A stretch of DNA of 64,000 nt from Mucor racemosus. Its lineage: Eukaryota > Mucoromycota > Mucoromycetes > Mucorales > Mucoraceae. Below the pieces are notes generated by a model. The model saw only the letters and a program-made list of their open reading frames with translations, had not been told where the DNA came from and searched no databases. Each line of letters opens with the position of its first letter. Positions within the stretch are counted from its first letter, which is position 1. The stretch is taken from positions 2,232,001 through 2,296,000 of the forward strand of contig JAPEHQ010000004.1 in the NCBI GenBank assembly GCA_027405735.1. The letters run 5' to 3'. Position numbers and translations under genes: made by a program. Shown one piece after another: positions 35,808-47,650 of this stretch.

Positions 35808-37049
35808 ATATCAGTATGCCCACAAATTGGTTTGTACATAAGCATCGTGCCGTCCTCAAAATTCTATTGCATTTGTTATTGGAATAATGGTGTTTTAAAT
35901 TACATTTGCTCTTATTAATATAGATTATAGACAATAATACAAATAAATAGGTTGTTGATGTAGAGCAATACATGCAAGAGCTAATATGTTTACCATTATT
36001 ATTATTTGTAAATATGTTTTTAGCTATAATGCTTACATCCAGAATGGCTTTTGCTTGAACATAAAATTAATACCACTTGCTGCTTATTAAATTTATATTT
36101 AAGCTAAATCTAAGGTTATAAATGCTACTTTATCACACATAAAATTTAAACAAATTAACCTTCTTTGAACTTACTATTTTGGTTCACGATTATTGTCAAC
36201 TTTAAAAAGATTTGTTTTCAAGTATAGTTACGATCAGAACTATGGCTATTAGAAGACAAAACATTATTCTTTTTTTGCGTTTCTATAGCATTTTAAATTT
36301 TATCACTTTTCTGGAACATTTCATGAGTTTGTGGCCAGTTTTAGTTTTTTATTGAGTAAATATAAATATCATTGCCTTCGGTTTGATCTGGTAATCAGGA
36401 AATACGTCTAACAATACAGTAGTAAATAATGTTGTTTGATCTTCGAGTGCGGTTAAATGAAAATACCAATCTCTAATATAGATTGTTACCTATATTAAAA
36501 GCATTAGCTCCTTATGTTAGCATGCGTATTCAGATAAAAGAAAAGAATACCAGCTTGATAGCCTGATATGCCTTATCAAACGGTGAATAATATCCTTGGA
36601 ATATGAAAACAAAAAAAGAGAAACAACACGCGTAGAAAAGGATTTTCAAGGCTTTACATTATTTAGCGCAATTAAAACCCTGCTAAATTGCACATTTCCG
36701 GTTTCAGCCTGTCGGTTTTCGAGGATATTAAACAGCCAATTTTGAAGCCAATTCCATTTCTAACTCATATTGAAATGTAATTCTTATAAATAGTCTTTTA
36801 AACCAAGACCTAGAAGCTCTTGGTTCTTTCTTTTATCATTAGTTTTTCTAGTAATAAAGCCTACGTTCTCCATGATAAATGTTACTAGTCTTTATTATTA
36901 TTCTTTCTATAAATAAGATTGTATGTATCCATAAACTCTCACAGCCAATGTAAAAACAGCATTACAGCGCATCAACTCATAAACTAAACAAAATAGGCAA
37001 TATCTGTTGTTATCATAGAAACATGCATTTTCTGCCAGAAAAACCGGCT

Positions 37050-37359
37050 TGATCTATCAGAATTACAACATTCGATATATAGAAGATCTCCGACAAATCT
37101 AGCAGATCTTATCTATCCAGTAACTGGTTCCTGTCACCCAGGAACTAACAATGAAACATAACTTATAGCAATATTACCACTGAAACATAACATGTTATAT
37201 TCATACACATTAATAATAATATCTATTGTCACATCTAATGGATCCCTGTCCATTAGATCTTATCACACAATTCCAATAACTATATAAACCCATATTTAAT
37301 TCATTCTAATAAACGGTACTTTTTACGTTGATTTTAATTTATAAAGTCTCGATAAATCA
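37050..37359 (+). repeat. 5' LTR
   Basis: This 310-bp LTR (TGATCT...AAATCA) has a TATA box TATATAAA at 37281-37288. It appears identical to 42751-43060. Confidence 0.95.
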
Positions 37360-37391
37360 TTTTTTAAAATCTCATTTAATCGTTTATTATT

Positions 37392-40300
37392 ATGCCAAGA
37401 AATTCTACAAGATCCTCTTTTCCTGTTCCTGAAGGTGATGCCAATCCTATTGAAGTCGAGGTTATCGATGAGGCAACCATGCAAGAAGGTGAAATGTCTG
37501 GGTCTGGTACTGAGAAATCAACTCCTATGGATGTTGATTCTGATGAAGCATCTGCTAACAGCAAGCAGAGCAAGTCTTCATTTTCATCATCAGAAGATGA
37601 AAAGAACGATAGAAGTTCTTCGTTGAATATCAACAGTGACGAACGTTTGAAGTTGGTCAAAGTGATTGATCAACTAAAATTAGAAGTATTCCATGCTACA
37701 ATGAAGGGAATAACTGGACAAGAAGGGTCTATAGAAGCCAGAACTTTGAGTACTGCTACCAGAAAGCTTGAAATAGCGCAAAAAAGTTTTACATTATTGT
37801 TCCCGCAAGAAAATACGATGGTTCCAGCTGAAACACCATGTTTCCAATGGAAGGGACACGTTTTCAACCGAAGAAAACCTATTTTTTTGAACATAGAAGA
37901 TTGTTTGCACCATTTTGAAAGAGTTTTAGAAGCGCACAGACTTAGTGTGAACGATAATTGGCAGCGTTTGGTCCCAGCTCGTCTCTCTACTGGTATGGCG
38001 AGATGGTATGCTACTCGTATGGAGAGCAAAGAATTTACCTCCTGGTCTGATTTTAAAATAGCAATTGTAAGCAAGTACGGTCGTAACCAAGCTGATATAA
38101 AGGAAGAAGCCAGAGAAAAATTAGAGAAAATTCTCTACAAGAAGACTGATTCATTTGAAGGTTTCATGGAAGAATTCCAAGAATTAAAAGTTGCAGCAGA
38201 CATTAAAGACGAAGATTGCTTAATCAGATATCTGTTCAAAGCGTTACCTGAAGAACTTGTAAAAGCTACCAAATTTTATCTCAATTTGAATACAGACAAA
38301 CAAGAAGTCAATATCGATTTTATTATTCCAAAGGTAGTTGGAACTTATGAAGCATTATTCAAAGAAAAGTGGGATAAAGAGATATCTCGAAGTTATTTAA
38401 ATCATAGAAGCAACAACAATTATGGGAACAATAGTCATCGCCATAGTACACAAAAGAAGTTTTTTGACAAGAAAAAACATAGCAATTTCAGCGACAACTT
38501 GTCATCTAAAGGAAAATCTCAAATCAAATGCAAGTATCATCCTGGCTTAACAAATCACTCAGAAGAAGATTGCATTTTAGCTCCAGATGTAAAAAAGAGA
38601 ATAGATAAAGCACAAAAGAGATTTGGAATGTCAGTAAAGATTTGCAATAGATGTAAAGTTCCCAACTACAAATATGGACACGAATGCAAAGCAGAAGATT
38701 TAGAGAAAGTTTTCAAAAATAAGCAAAAGAAAGCAATTGTACCAGTTGAAGTAGAAGTCAACGATGACGAGATGGATACAGATGACGAGAGTGAATCCAA
38801 GATGCATTTTGCTGCTCTTAGTATTGAAGACAAAAAAGATTATAAGTTAGAAAATAGTGATTTTTCACAACCACCTAAACATTTAATGAATAATAATTCA
38901 CTAATTTTACCAATTACTTTAGAAAGTAAAAAGTGCATTGTAAAAACATATTTCTTGTTAGATACAGGCGCATCATTTAGTAGTATTTCACCAGCTTTAG
39001 CTGTTAAATTAGAAGTTGAAGTTAATAATAAAAATAATTTTGGTATGATTAAAACTTGTCAGAAAGATAATGTAGTGAAAAGAATGGGTTGTACAGATGA
39101 GAAAATTAAACTTACTTATAATTCAAGGGTTTGCAATGTCAACTTAGAAGTATTTGATATATTTAATGGTTTACATGTAATAATTGGAATGGATTTGATT
39201 ACTCAATTTGGTATCACTATTTCCAATTTAGCAATGGATTGGGATGACGATAATAATTATGAAATTCCATGTATTGATCCTAATCCTTATACCCCTAATA
39301 ATCAACCTTTCGGTACTGAAAGTGAACGTAACCGATTATTTGCAGAAGTAAATCCTTTATTAGAAGCAAACAAACAAATTGATCCAAAGGCACATTGCAC
39401 ATTACCAGGAAGTACATTGCGATTACATGTACAAAAGGATCATGAACACAAGATGTATAGGGCACAATGGCCATTAGAAGAAAAGGTAAAACCTATTGTA
39501 AAAGCACAAATTACTAAGTGGTTAGAAAATGGTGTAATAGAAAGAGCACCACCAGGAAACCCATATAATTCTCCACTTTTTCCTGTGCGAAAGAAGAATG
39601 CACAAGGCGAATATAGTGGTGATAGTCGTATAGTGATGGATTGTCGTTTAATCAATGCTGCACTAGATCCAGCTAAATCTGACCGTTTTCCATTGCCATT
39701 AATCTCAGAGTTGCACAGAAAAATGTCTAAGCATTCTATATATACTGTCATTGATCTTTCTCAGTGTTTCCATTCTTTTGCCATACATTTCAGCTCAAGA
39801 AAATTCTTATCCTTTACTGATCCAACGACAGGACTTCAATACCAATATGCCAAAGCCCCTATGGGATTAACTCCGCTCTCATCATTTGTGCAACGTCAAC
39901 TTACAAATTTATTCTCCGACATGAATGCTGTAACTACCAACTTTATAGATGATATCACGGTACATACAGAAGCAGACATGGAAACGCATATAAAATACGT
40001 CAAAATAGTCATTGAACGTCTTACCGAAGCTAATTTAACCATTAATGCTGCTAAAACTCATTTAGCACAGAAGAGCATTAATATTTTGGGATTTTGCCTA
40101 TCAGAAAAAGGTTTAGCCCTAGACCAACGAAAAGTTAGTAATATTTTAGATTGGAACCCTATCGTTGCAAATAGTAAACTTGCTTCGCGATTAGGATTAA
40201 TTAATTTCTTTCGTGCACATTTACCATGTTTATCCACTTTGACTGCACCGTTAGATAGTATAAAAAATGCACCAGATATTAGCAAAGTCTGGAAAGATGA

Positions 40301-42461
40301 ACATACTATTGCAATGAAAAAAATACAGCAGTTATTAGTCAATGCTCCTGTTTTATCAGCACCTGATATGAGACATGATATGTATTTAGTTACAGATAGT
40401 TCAGCATATGGCATCGGTGCATGTTTATATCAAGTAAAGAAGAAACGTGTTTATTATTTAGGTTTTATAGCACGAAAACTTACTAGTTGCGAAATGCGTT
40501 GGGGCAGTACCAAGCGCGAATTATTAGCAGTCGTTTATGCCTTTAAGAAATACCGACAATGGCTTTGGGGTAAAAAATTTCATTTGTTTGTAGATAACAA
40601 AGGACTTTTATATTTACATTCCCAAGAAAAATTAACCAGAATGATAGAAAACTTCTATGAAACTATTTTTGAATTAGACTTTGATATCACCTTTTGTGCC
40701 GGAATACACAATATTCTAGCCGATAGACTTTCTCGCATTTTTGAACATGGTACCAAAAAGCTAGAGGGGGGTGATGGTATGGCTAGAAGAGCTACAATAG
40801 TACAAAAAAGAACTAGAGATAATAACAGTTTAGATAGTAGTAATAAGAAGGTCAAATTAGTAACGGAAACCTTATTAGAAGAAAAAGAAGATATTGTTGA
40901 CGTACATAGAAACGTTATTGATGATAATAAAACAGATGTTGCTACAAAAGAAACAGTTGTTACTACAGATGAAACAATTTCTAATGGGAAAGATGCAAAT
41001 GATTTAGAAGCAAAGAAATCTCCAGATACAGATTTATTTATTTATGCATCACATTTAGATATTTATGAACAACCAAAAGATGAAAGTGAGAAACAAACTT
41101 TATTAGAAAAAGCACACTTACTTGGGCATTTTGGTGTTACAGCTATGGAGCAAGTGATCCATGAAGAATATCAGATGCATTGGAAAGGTTTACGCAAAGA
41201 TATAGAATACTATGTCAAGAATTGTAGTAAATGTAGAGTATTCAATTTAGGTAAACACGTTTACCATCCACCTAAAAGTATTATTCCAAATGCAGTATTT
41301 GATCATATAGTTATGGATCTAGGTACATTTGACGTTACTACCCCAAGAGGAAATAATTATATGATGGTTGTTATGGATTTGTTTTCAAGATTTATTATTT
41401 TAAGAGCTATACCAGATAAATTAGCTACTACAATCGCAAAAGAATTAGTATCAATATGGTCGTTGTTTGGCTATAGTAAAGTCATAACCCATGATAACGG
41501 AAAAGAATTTTCCAATAAATTATTAGAAGCTATAGCACTACATGCTGGTGTAGAACAAGCAGTTTCATTACCATTTAATCCTTTAGGAAATTCTAATGCG
41601 GAATCTGCAGTAAAATCAGCTAAGGGAATCATAATTAAGATGTTAGAAGGAAGAGCTGAAAATTGGGATCTGTATTTAGATGGAACAGCATATTGTTTAA
41701 ATTTACATAAATCAAGATTGCATGGTATGATGCCATTTGTTGTAGTTTTTGCAAGATTACCCAATGAGTTAACAGATTACTCTAAAATAAAAGCAGTTCT
41801 CCCTGAGCAGGAAATAGATGTTAAAGCATTAAAAGATAAAATCAAATTAGTTGATAAAATTTTAGTACCTGCAATTAAAGAGCAGATTGTTAAAACTAAA
41901 GAAGCAGATAATGCATATTTTAGAAAAAGACATAAGATATTAGAAAACCCTTTTCCAATAGGATCTTCAGTTATGATAAAGAATGTAGAGAAGAATAAAA
42001 AGACTGATCCAAATTATGAAGGACCATATAGTGTTTATGGTTATACCAAGAATGGTAGTTATATACTACAAGATAAAGCAGAAGCATTTTTATCGCGAGA
42101 TATACCTACATCTCATATTAAATTGATCAGTGAAAATGGTATTAGACCAGAAGAAAATAATCACATTTTTGAGATCCAAGCTATTCTTAATCATAGAGGA
42201 GAAGAACCAAATCATGAATATTTAGTCAGATGGAAAGGTTATGATTCATCATATGATTCATGGGAACCTCCAGCTATGTTTGATTCTAAAGAAGTAATAG
42301 AAACATATTGGTCCAGACGCAATGCAGGGCAATCTAATAGTAAGAGCAAAGGCAAAAAGAATGCTAAGCCAAAATCAGTAAACAAACGAAAAGTTGAATC
42401 TCGACAAGAAAGATCAATTAGAAGAAAGGCACGCTTATTAGCTGCTACTACAAGAAAATAG
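37392..42461 (+). CDS. Gag-Pol polyprotein of chromovirus-type retrotransposon
   Basis: A single 1689-residue frame with no frameshift between gag and pol. Domains in order: a disordered acidic N-terminus; a gag capsid region (about 150-330, around WKGHVFNRRKPIFLNIEDC); two zinc-binding clusters (CKYHPGLTNHSEEDC near 380 and CNRCKVPNYKYGHEC near 418); an aspartic protease (LLDTGASF near 521); a reverse transcriptase (about 700-900, catalytic FIDD near 851); RNase H (TDSSAYGIG near 999); an integrase with an HHCC zinc finger (HLLGHF...CSKC near 1240-1281) and DDE core (VMDLG near 1308, THDNG near 1366, NAESA near 1402); and a C-terminal chromodomain (YLVRWKGYDSSYDSWEPP near 1607-1630). The chromodomain marks the chromovirus branch and probably targets insertion to methylated-histone chromatin. 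All catalytic residues I can see are intact. Confidence 0.97.
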   Translation: MPRNSTRSSFPVPEGDANPIEVEVIDEATMQEGEMSGSGTEKSTPMDVDSDEASANSKQSKSSFSSSEDEKNDRSSSLNINSDERLKLVKVIDQLKLEVFHATMKGITGQEGSIEARTLSTATRKLEIAQKSFTLLFPQENTMVPAETPCFQWKGHVFNRRKPIFLNIEDCLHHFERVLEAHRLSVNDNWQRLVPARLSTGMARWYATRMESKEFTSWSDFKIAIVSKYGRNQADIKEEAREKLEKILYKKTDSFEGFMEEFQELKVAADIKDEDCLIRYLFKALPEELVKATKFYLNLNTDKQEVNIDFIIPKVVGTYEALFKEKWDKEISRSYLNHRSNNNYGNNSHRHSTQKKFFDKKKHSNFSDNLSSKGKSQIKCKYHPGLTNHSEEDCILAPDVKKRIDKAQKRFGMSVKICNRCKVPNYKYGHECKAEDLEKVFKNKQKKAIVPVEVEVNDDEMDTDDESESKMHFAALSIEDKKDYKLENSDFSQPPKHLMNNNSLILPITLESKKCIVKTYFLLDTGASFSSISPALAVKLEVEVNNKNNFGMIKTCQKDNVVKRMGCTDEKIKLTYNSRVCNVNLEVFDIFNGLHVIIGMDLITQFGITISNLAMDWDDDNNYEIPCIDPNPYTPNNQPFGTESERNRLFAEVNPLLEANKQIDPKAHCTLPGSTLRLHVQKDHEHKMYRAQWPLEEKVKPIVKAQITKWLENGVIERAPPGNPYNSPLFPVRKKNAQGEYSGDSRIVMDCRLINAALDPAKSDRFPLPLISELHRKMSKHSIYTVIDLSQCFHSFAIHFSSRKFLSFTDPTTGLQYQYAKAPMGLTPLSSFVQRQLTNLFSDMNAVTTNFIDDITVHTEADMETHIKYVKIVIERLTEANLTINAAKTHLAQKSINILGFCLSEKGLALDQRKVSNILDWNPIVANSKLASRLGLINFFRAHLPCLSTLTAPLDSIKNAPDISKVWKDEHTIAMKKIQQLLVNAPVLSAPDMRHDMYLVTDSSAYGIGACLYQVKKKRVYYLGFIARKLTSCEMRWGSTKRELLAVVYAFKKYRQWLWGKKFHLFVDNKGLLYLHSQEKLTRMIENFYETIFELDFDITFCAGIHNILADRLSRIFEHGTKKLEGGDGMARRATIVQKRTRDNNSLDSSNKKVKLVTETLLEEKEDIVDVHRNVIDDNKTDVATKETVVTTDETISNGKDANDLEAKKSPDTDLFIYASHLDIYEQPKDESEKQTLLEKAHLLGHFGVTAMEQVIHEEYQMHWKGLRKDIEYYVKNCSKCRVFNLGKHVYHPPKSIIPNAVFDHIVMDLGTFDVTTPRGNNYMMVVMDLFSRFIILRAIPDKLATTIAKELVSIWSLFGYSKVITHDNGKEFSNKLLEAIALHAGVEQAVSLPFNPLGNSNAESAVKSAKGIIIKMLEGRAENWDLYLDGTAYCLNLHKSRLHGMMPFVVVFARLPNELTDYSKIKAVLPEQEIDVKALKDKIKLVDKILVPAIKEQIVKTKEADNAYFRKRHKILENPFPIGSSVMIKNVEKNKKTDPNYEGPYSVYGYTKNGSYILQDKAEAFLSRDIPTSHIKLISENGIRPEENNHIFEIQAILNHRGEEPNHEYLVRWKGYDSSYDSWEPPAMFDSKEVIETYWSRRNAGQSNSKSKGKKNAKPKSVNKRKVESRQERSIRRKARLLAATTRK

Positions 42462-42750
42462 ATTGATAAAAAAGATTCTGCCTTTTTCCTTGCAAACTGT
42501 ATTTCATTTTTCCTACAAGGTTTTTGAATGCACAGAGGTTTTTTACAGGCGAATATTTATCAAGCAAATCATTTTATACTATATTAGAGTATTATACCAC
42601 GCAAATTAGCAAGTTATCTTATATCAGAATATATTATCAACAAGACTTTTATTATTTTTTCTTTTTTTTCACGGTTTATCAACAAGACGAGACAACAAGC
42701 ATATTGTAATTCATTATTTACCACGTACTTCTTACGCTGATGAGGGGTAA

Positions 42751-43060
42751 TGATCTATCAGAATTACAACATTCGATATATAGAAGATCTCCGACAAATC
42801 TAGCAGATCTTATCTATCCAGTAACTGGTTCCTGTCACCCAGGAACTAACAATGAAACATAACTTATAGCAATATTACCACTGAAACATAACATGTTATA
42901 TTCATACACATTAATAATAATATCTATTGTCACATCTAATGGATCCCTGTCCATTAGATCTTATCACACAATTCCAATAACTATATAAACCCATATTTAA
43001 TTCATTCTAATAAACGGTACTTTTTACGTTGATTTTAATTTATAAAGTCTCGATAAATCA
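42751..43060 (+). repeat. 3' LTR
   Basis: This 310-bp LTR appears identical to the 5' LTR and is followed by the target duplication CGGCT. Confidence 0.95.
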
Positions 43061-43905
43061 CGGCTGTCATATCATAGATTCATTAAAAAATTGCAAAAGC
43101 GAGCCCGTAGAGCAACGCCGTAATTGAGCATAGCAAGGTTGAATGGCTAAGTCTCTTATACTGTATGGTATATATCTAAGTTTCAAATAAAAAAGCGGGG
43201 ATTTTTAAGCTTTTCTTATATTTAACCATGTACGGTCTGAAAATTCAGTTTTTATAGCGGACATTTTCGGGACTCATTTTATCCTTACCAACACTCATGA
43301 TTTTGATCAAAAAACAGGAAAATCAAATTTTGATACCAAAACCAACGTTTAAATATACTACATTGTGAGAGAAAATTGTAGCCATAACTAATAGGCATTT
43401 TATAAAACTTTAATATTAAATGTTAAGTATTGAAACTTTGTACTTTTGTCCCAAAAACGGTTTTTTGCTTAAAGGATTTTCATGTAATATTTTGCAATAA
43501 AAATGTTTGTTATTTTTAATTGAGCGAATAGAGCGCTAAATTCTGCATATGTGTATATTTTTTGTTTTTATAATTGGTAGTATAATTAACTCTAGATTTG
43601 CAAAACCAAAAAAAAAAAATTAAAAAATGTCAAAATTGATGATCTGGACAAGAATAATTTTTAAAATTAATATTCTGCTTCTAAGCCTTGTTAGTCTTAA
43701 AAATAAGAGATTTTATAATACTTGAGAACTTTTTCAAGAATTTACGATGCTGTACCCACTTGATTCAAGCTTATTACTGTAAACCTTTATACATGTTAAT
43801 ATTGTGTAATAGGGTATTGGATGATAATATAGTTTTACTTTATAACTATCGCGTTAGAGGTGATTTGCATTGAGTTTTAGTCTTACCTTTCCAATATCAT
43901 AAACA

Positions 43906-44527
43906 TAAAAAATGCTTCAGGAAGCGCTAAACAATGTTAAAAACTGTAAAACTCAAATGTGGTTTATGCTGCAAGGCGCAGATTATGTATTCAAGATTTA
44001 TTAGTTTTTCAAGTACTGATATTATGTCTTTATATGTATAAAACTCTCAAATAAAGTCTCTTATAGGATGCATAATTTTTCGAAAAAAACAAAAAACAGA
44101 ATATAATTTGTTTTCTTTCATGTGAAATATTGTATTGCAATATAAACAATGGTACAAAATAGGACATGCCTTTTTATTGTCAGCGATACGTCTGATAACA
44201 ATACGTGGCCCACTATATCATACATAACTGATCTAGATCAATATTTCATATAACACTTATACGTTACCCCTTTGGACCCAAAAGTTTCCTCCTTGTTCGG
44301 ATTTCCTCTTTCTTCTTTCTCAAACTCTCTTTACCGTGCCACAATACATGCTATTTTGAAACAGATCAAAACTGAGGGATAATAATATTTCCAGGGACCT
44401 AAAAAGATGTGAAACAAATTTGGAGTTTTTATTATTTATATGTGTATACAAACGACAACGATTACAGTAAGCCTTTTTTTTTTATATATATCGAGGTCAT
44501 TAAATGTAACAAATGATTAAATGAACG

Positions 44528-44560
<33 letters not shown>

Positions 44561-45212
44561 TTTTACCAAGGAACTATAAATGTATCAACATGATTCATGC
44601 ATTTATACTTGTACAGATTTGGCACTGATTTGTGCACGAGCCTCAAATAACTTGTAAGAGATAGGACCAAGCAAAACTTGAGTTATGGGCATATGCGAGT
44701 ATCACTTTAGTACAAATGGGTGCCTCATTTTATTCTTTTTTTTTGTTCATAATGTACTACATCATTGTATCCTTATCATATAGCTCAGCAATCCCAATTT
44801 ATTTTAAATGAAATGTATAAACTGAACCTTATGATCAAAAAGAATAGAAATATATATATATATATATATATATATTGCACTCAAGTCGTATCACAAGTCC
44901 TTATACAGAAAATCATCATCGTCATATTTAAATCAAAATGAATTATAACATCTAAGCTAATCTATAATTATATAATGTGTAAAGTTATATTTCAACTCTT
45001 TAAGATTGACCAATCTAATTGTTTCTGGTTTCAATATCAAAAAAAAAAAAAAAAAAATAAGAAAGCAGAAAGAAACAAACAACAATAATTTATTTTCCCA
45101 TTTTAATAACTAACTGCGGATGTGATACATACATTAAATAGTTACACGGTGCTAAGACATGATTTTTTGTTTGATAAAATAGGATTTGTTTATAAATAAC
45201 CCATCTTTTTTC

Positions 45213-45243
<31 letters not shown>

Positions 45244-45296
45244 TAAAAATCTCTTTCTCTTTCTTTTTTTTTTATATATAGAAATAAATAAAAAAA
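43906..45296. other. Intergenic region, no gene seen
   Basis: AT-rich sequence with a long T run (about 44530-44558), a TA microsatellite (about 44849-44874) and T tracts near 45210-45240 that lead into the next gene's 5' region. No family-like open frame or RNA gene was seen. Confidence 0.5.
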
Positions 45297-46622
45297 ATGA
45301 CTCTCACAATTGAAGATGTTGTAACTCACTATGTGCTTTCAAGCCATCCTCGCAATCGAGCCATCATTGATGTAAAAGATAAAAAATCAGGGGAACTCCG
45401 TTTTATTAAAATCAGGCACAGGTTATCCAAATTTTATGCTGTCAGTTTAGTTGACCCAGTTACATTTGAAGTGTGGGCTGAAACTCAAGTAAAAAGTGCA
45501 ACCGCTAGAATTAAACCTATAATTCTTCATTTGGATAATAAAAATGATACTTCTGTTGAATTACGGGATACATCCCGTATTGGATTTGAATGGTCTTTTT
45601 CATGGGAAGGAGAGAAATACCGATGGTAATTTTGTTTATGTGTGTTTGTTATCCTCATATTCTAAATACTTATTTGTGTAATTAATAGGGTACGTGAAAG
45701 TAGAATGAGTAATTCATTAGAATGTAGAGCAATTAGAAAAACTGGTAAATATTTCATGTTTTTATATTTCATTTCATCTAAACAAGATTCCACATTTAGG
45801 TGATATTTGTGTCGCACAATACTTGCCTCGTATGTTGAAGGATGAATACTTTGGTATTTTTTCCTTGTTGGGCTACAACATGCTTCGTTGTAATCTTACT
45901 AAATCTCGTGAATTGGAGTTGATCATATTGATGTCTCTAATGACTTTACTTGATAAATCAAATGATGGAGGTTGGAAGAGAGATCCTATTAGTAAAGGTG
46001 TTCAAGATGACATAACAAACAGCAGCAATAATAGTAGTAATAACAATAGTTTTGTATCACCTCCTTCTGCCTCTACTGTTGCAAATACTGCTGCCAATGC
46101 TATTGATTACTATGAAGATCCGATTCCTAAAAAGTCTCAGCAAAAGAAACATAAGGTTGAACTATTAAACGATCAAAAATTACAACTAATGTTGGAAAAG
46201 GATGTGCGACGATCTCAAAAACAAATACAATTTGATCAAAAGAATCATAAGCCGTCTCTTAGTGCTGGTAATAGTCCTGCTCATACCCCAAAAACCTCAC
46301 CTTTACCAACACCATCTACATCAACCAATGTTATGAACAATATTTTATCTCCACGTTTATCACATCAAAAATCTGTTGCACTTTTGACAAATGCTACTAC
46401 TTCAAATGTCAGTGATTCTTCGTTATCTCCTACATCGCCCACGTCTTCTAATCATAGTAGTGGTACAAACAATGGCCCTGGTAGGCTTTCTCGATTGTTC
46501 AACACATTATCACAAATGAAACAAACAAACGATATGGTTATTATTACTCCTGATGATTCTGCAACAACATCACCTGCCGATGATTTTAATAAGCTATATC
46601 ATCATGCAAATGATTCCCAAAC

Positions 46623-46670
<48 letters not shown>

Positions 46671-46672
46671 GC

Positions 46673-46704
<32 letters not shown>

Positions 46705-47271
46705 ATGCACCAAAAACAAATTTTAAGAGATCAAAAATTGAAATTGCAGCGTCAAAAACAGCATCATCATCATCAACAACAACAACAACAACAACTATTA
46801 TATCAACAAGCTCAAATGGATCAAGAATATTATGAGCAACACCATCTTAGTTTACCTACTGGTCAACTTTCTCGATTTACTAATGAATTTGGTAACATGT
46901 CGATAAATAATAGTACACATGAAAATCCACCTAGTTTAAGAAACATCCGTTGGAATCCGGAACCTTTGACACCTATCGAAACAACAACAGCATCTACTAC
47001 AAACAAATACGTGTCATCTAGAATCCCGCAGCAGCAACAACAAATTCACTATCAACATGTTCCTTCCCATCGTAGCAATAGCAATAGCAGAAGACCACGT
47101 ATGGAAGATCAACAAAGAAGATTATCTGCTACAGAGTATTCCATCTACTACCGTGGTAACCAACCACAACAACCTCAATATAATAACAATTATAATAATC
47201 GATATTCTACATCAGAATATTATACACATCAATACCAACAGCAACAACCAGTCTATGATTATTATCAATGA
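45297..47271 (+). CDS. PolyQ protein with possible tubby-C-like N-terminal domain
   Basis: Exons 45297-45625, 45689-45744 and 45800-47271 join in phase to 618 residues. The first ~210 residues are a compact folded region rich in beta-strand pattern (YVLSSHPRNRAIIDV, FYAVSLVDPVTFEVWAET, IGFEWSFSWEGEKYRWVRES), ending in two helices (SRELELIILMSLMTLLDK). The general pattern recalls tubby-C-like/LURP lipid- or membrane-binding folds, but I cannot confirm this. The rest is disordered: Ser/Thr/Pro-rich with minimal MAPK-type sites, a ~30-Gln run (from a CAA tract at about 46625-46704), His/Gln clusters and a Tyr/Asn/Gln tail. No signal peptide is present. It is convergent with the ERT1-like gene. 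Confidence 0.75.
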
Positions 47272-47562
47272 TTGTAGGTGCTTTTTCCTTTTTCATATGA
47301 TGATTTATTATTTGTTTATATGTATATTTTGTACTATATATAATGTGGCTAGTTGTAAAAAAAAATATATATATTTGTTTACTGAATCCAGACTATTATC
47401 ATTCGTGTACTTGACATCATGTCGTTATTTTGAAAGAATCGTACACTTCTCACGCTCGCTTTTTTCCCCCTACACATCCTCCTTTCGACCACAATTGTTG
47501 GTTAATTACAAGTAAATAAACATCACAAATAAATAATGAATAAAAAGCCTATCAAGATGTTG

Positions 47563-47597
<35 letters not shown>

Positions 47598-47650
47598 ATT
47601 CTAAAGATTTAAGTAAGGGTAGGAGAGAGGAGAGGGATATATGTGTCATT

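Larger units (their letters stand above)
37050..43060 (+). mobile_element. Full-length Ty3/gypsy chromovirus-type LTR retrotransposon
   Basis: The 6011-bp element has two 310-bp LTRs (37050-37359 and 42751-43060) that look identical base for base, start TG and end CA. It is flanked by a 5-bp duplication CGGCT (37045-37049 and 43061-43065). One uninterrupted gag-pol frame fills 37392-42461. A purine-rich gaggggtaa precedes the 3' LTR (42742-42750). All hallmarks of a recent, possibly still mobile insertion are present. It sits inside the right arm of the palindrome. Confidence 0.97.
35808..43905 (-). repeat. Right arm of the palindrome, interrupted by a retrotransposon
   Basis: 35808-37049 and 43066-43905 together form the inverted partner of 32895-35056. 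The arm is split by the LTR retrotransposon inserted at CGGCT (37045-37049). The junction sequence on both sides matches the uninterrupted left arm and the copy at 63.8-64 kb. Relative to the left arm there is an extra ~250 bp between about 36692 and 36950. Confidence 0.85.
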
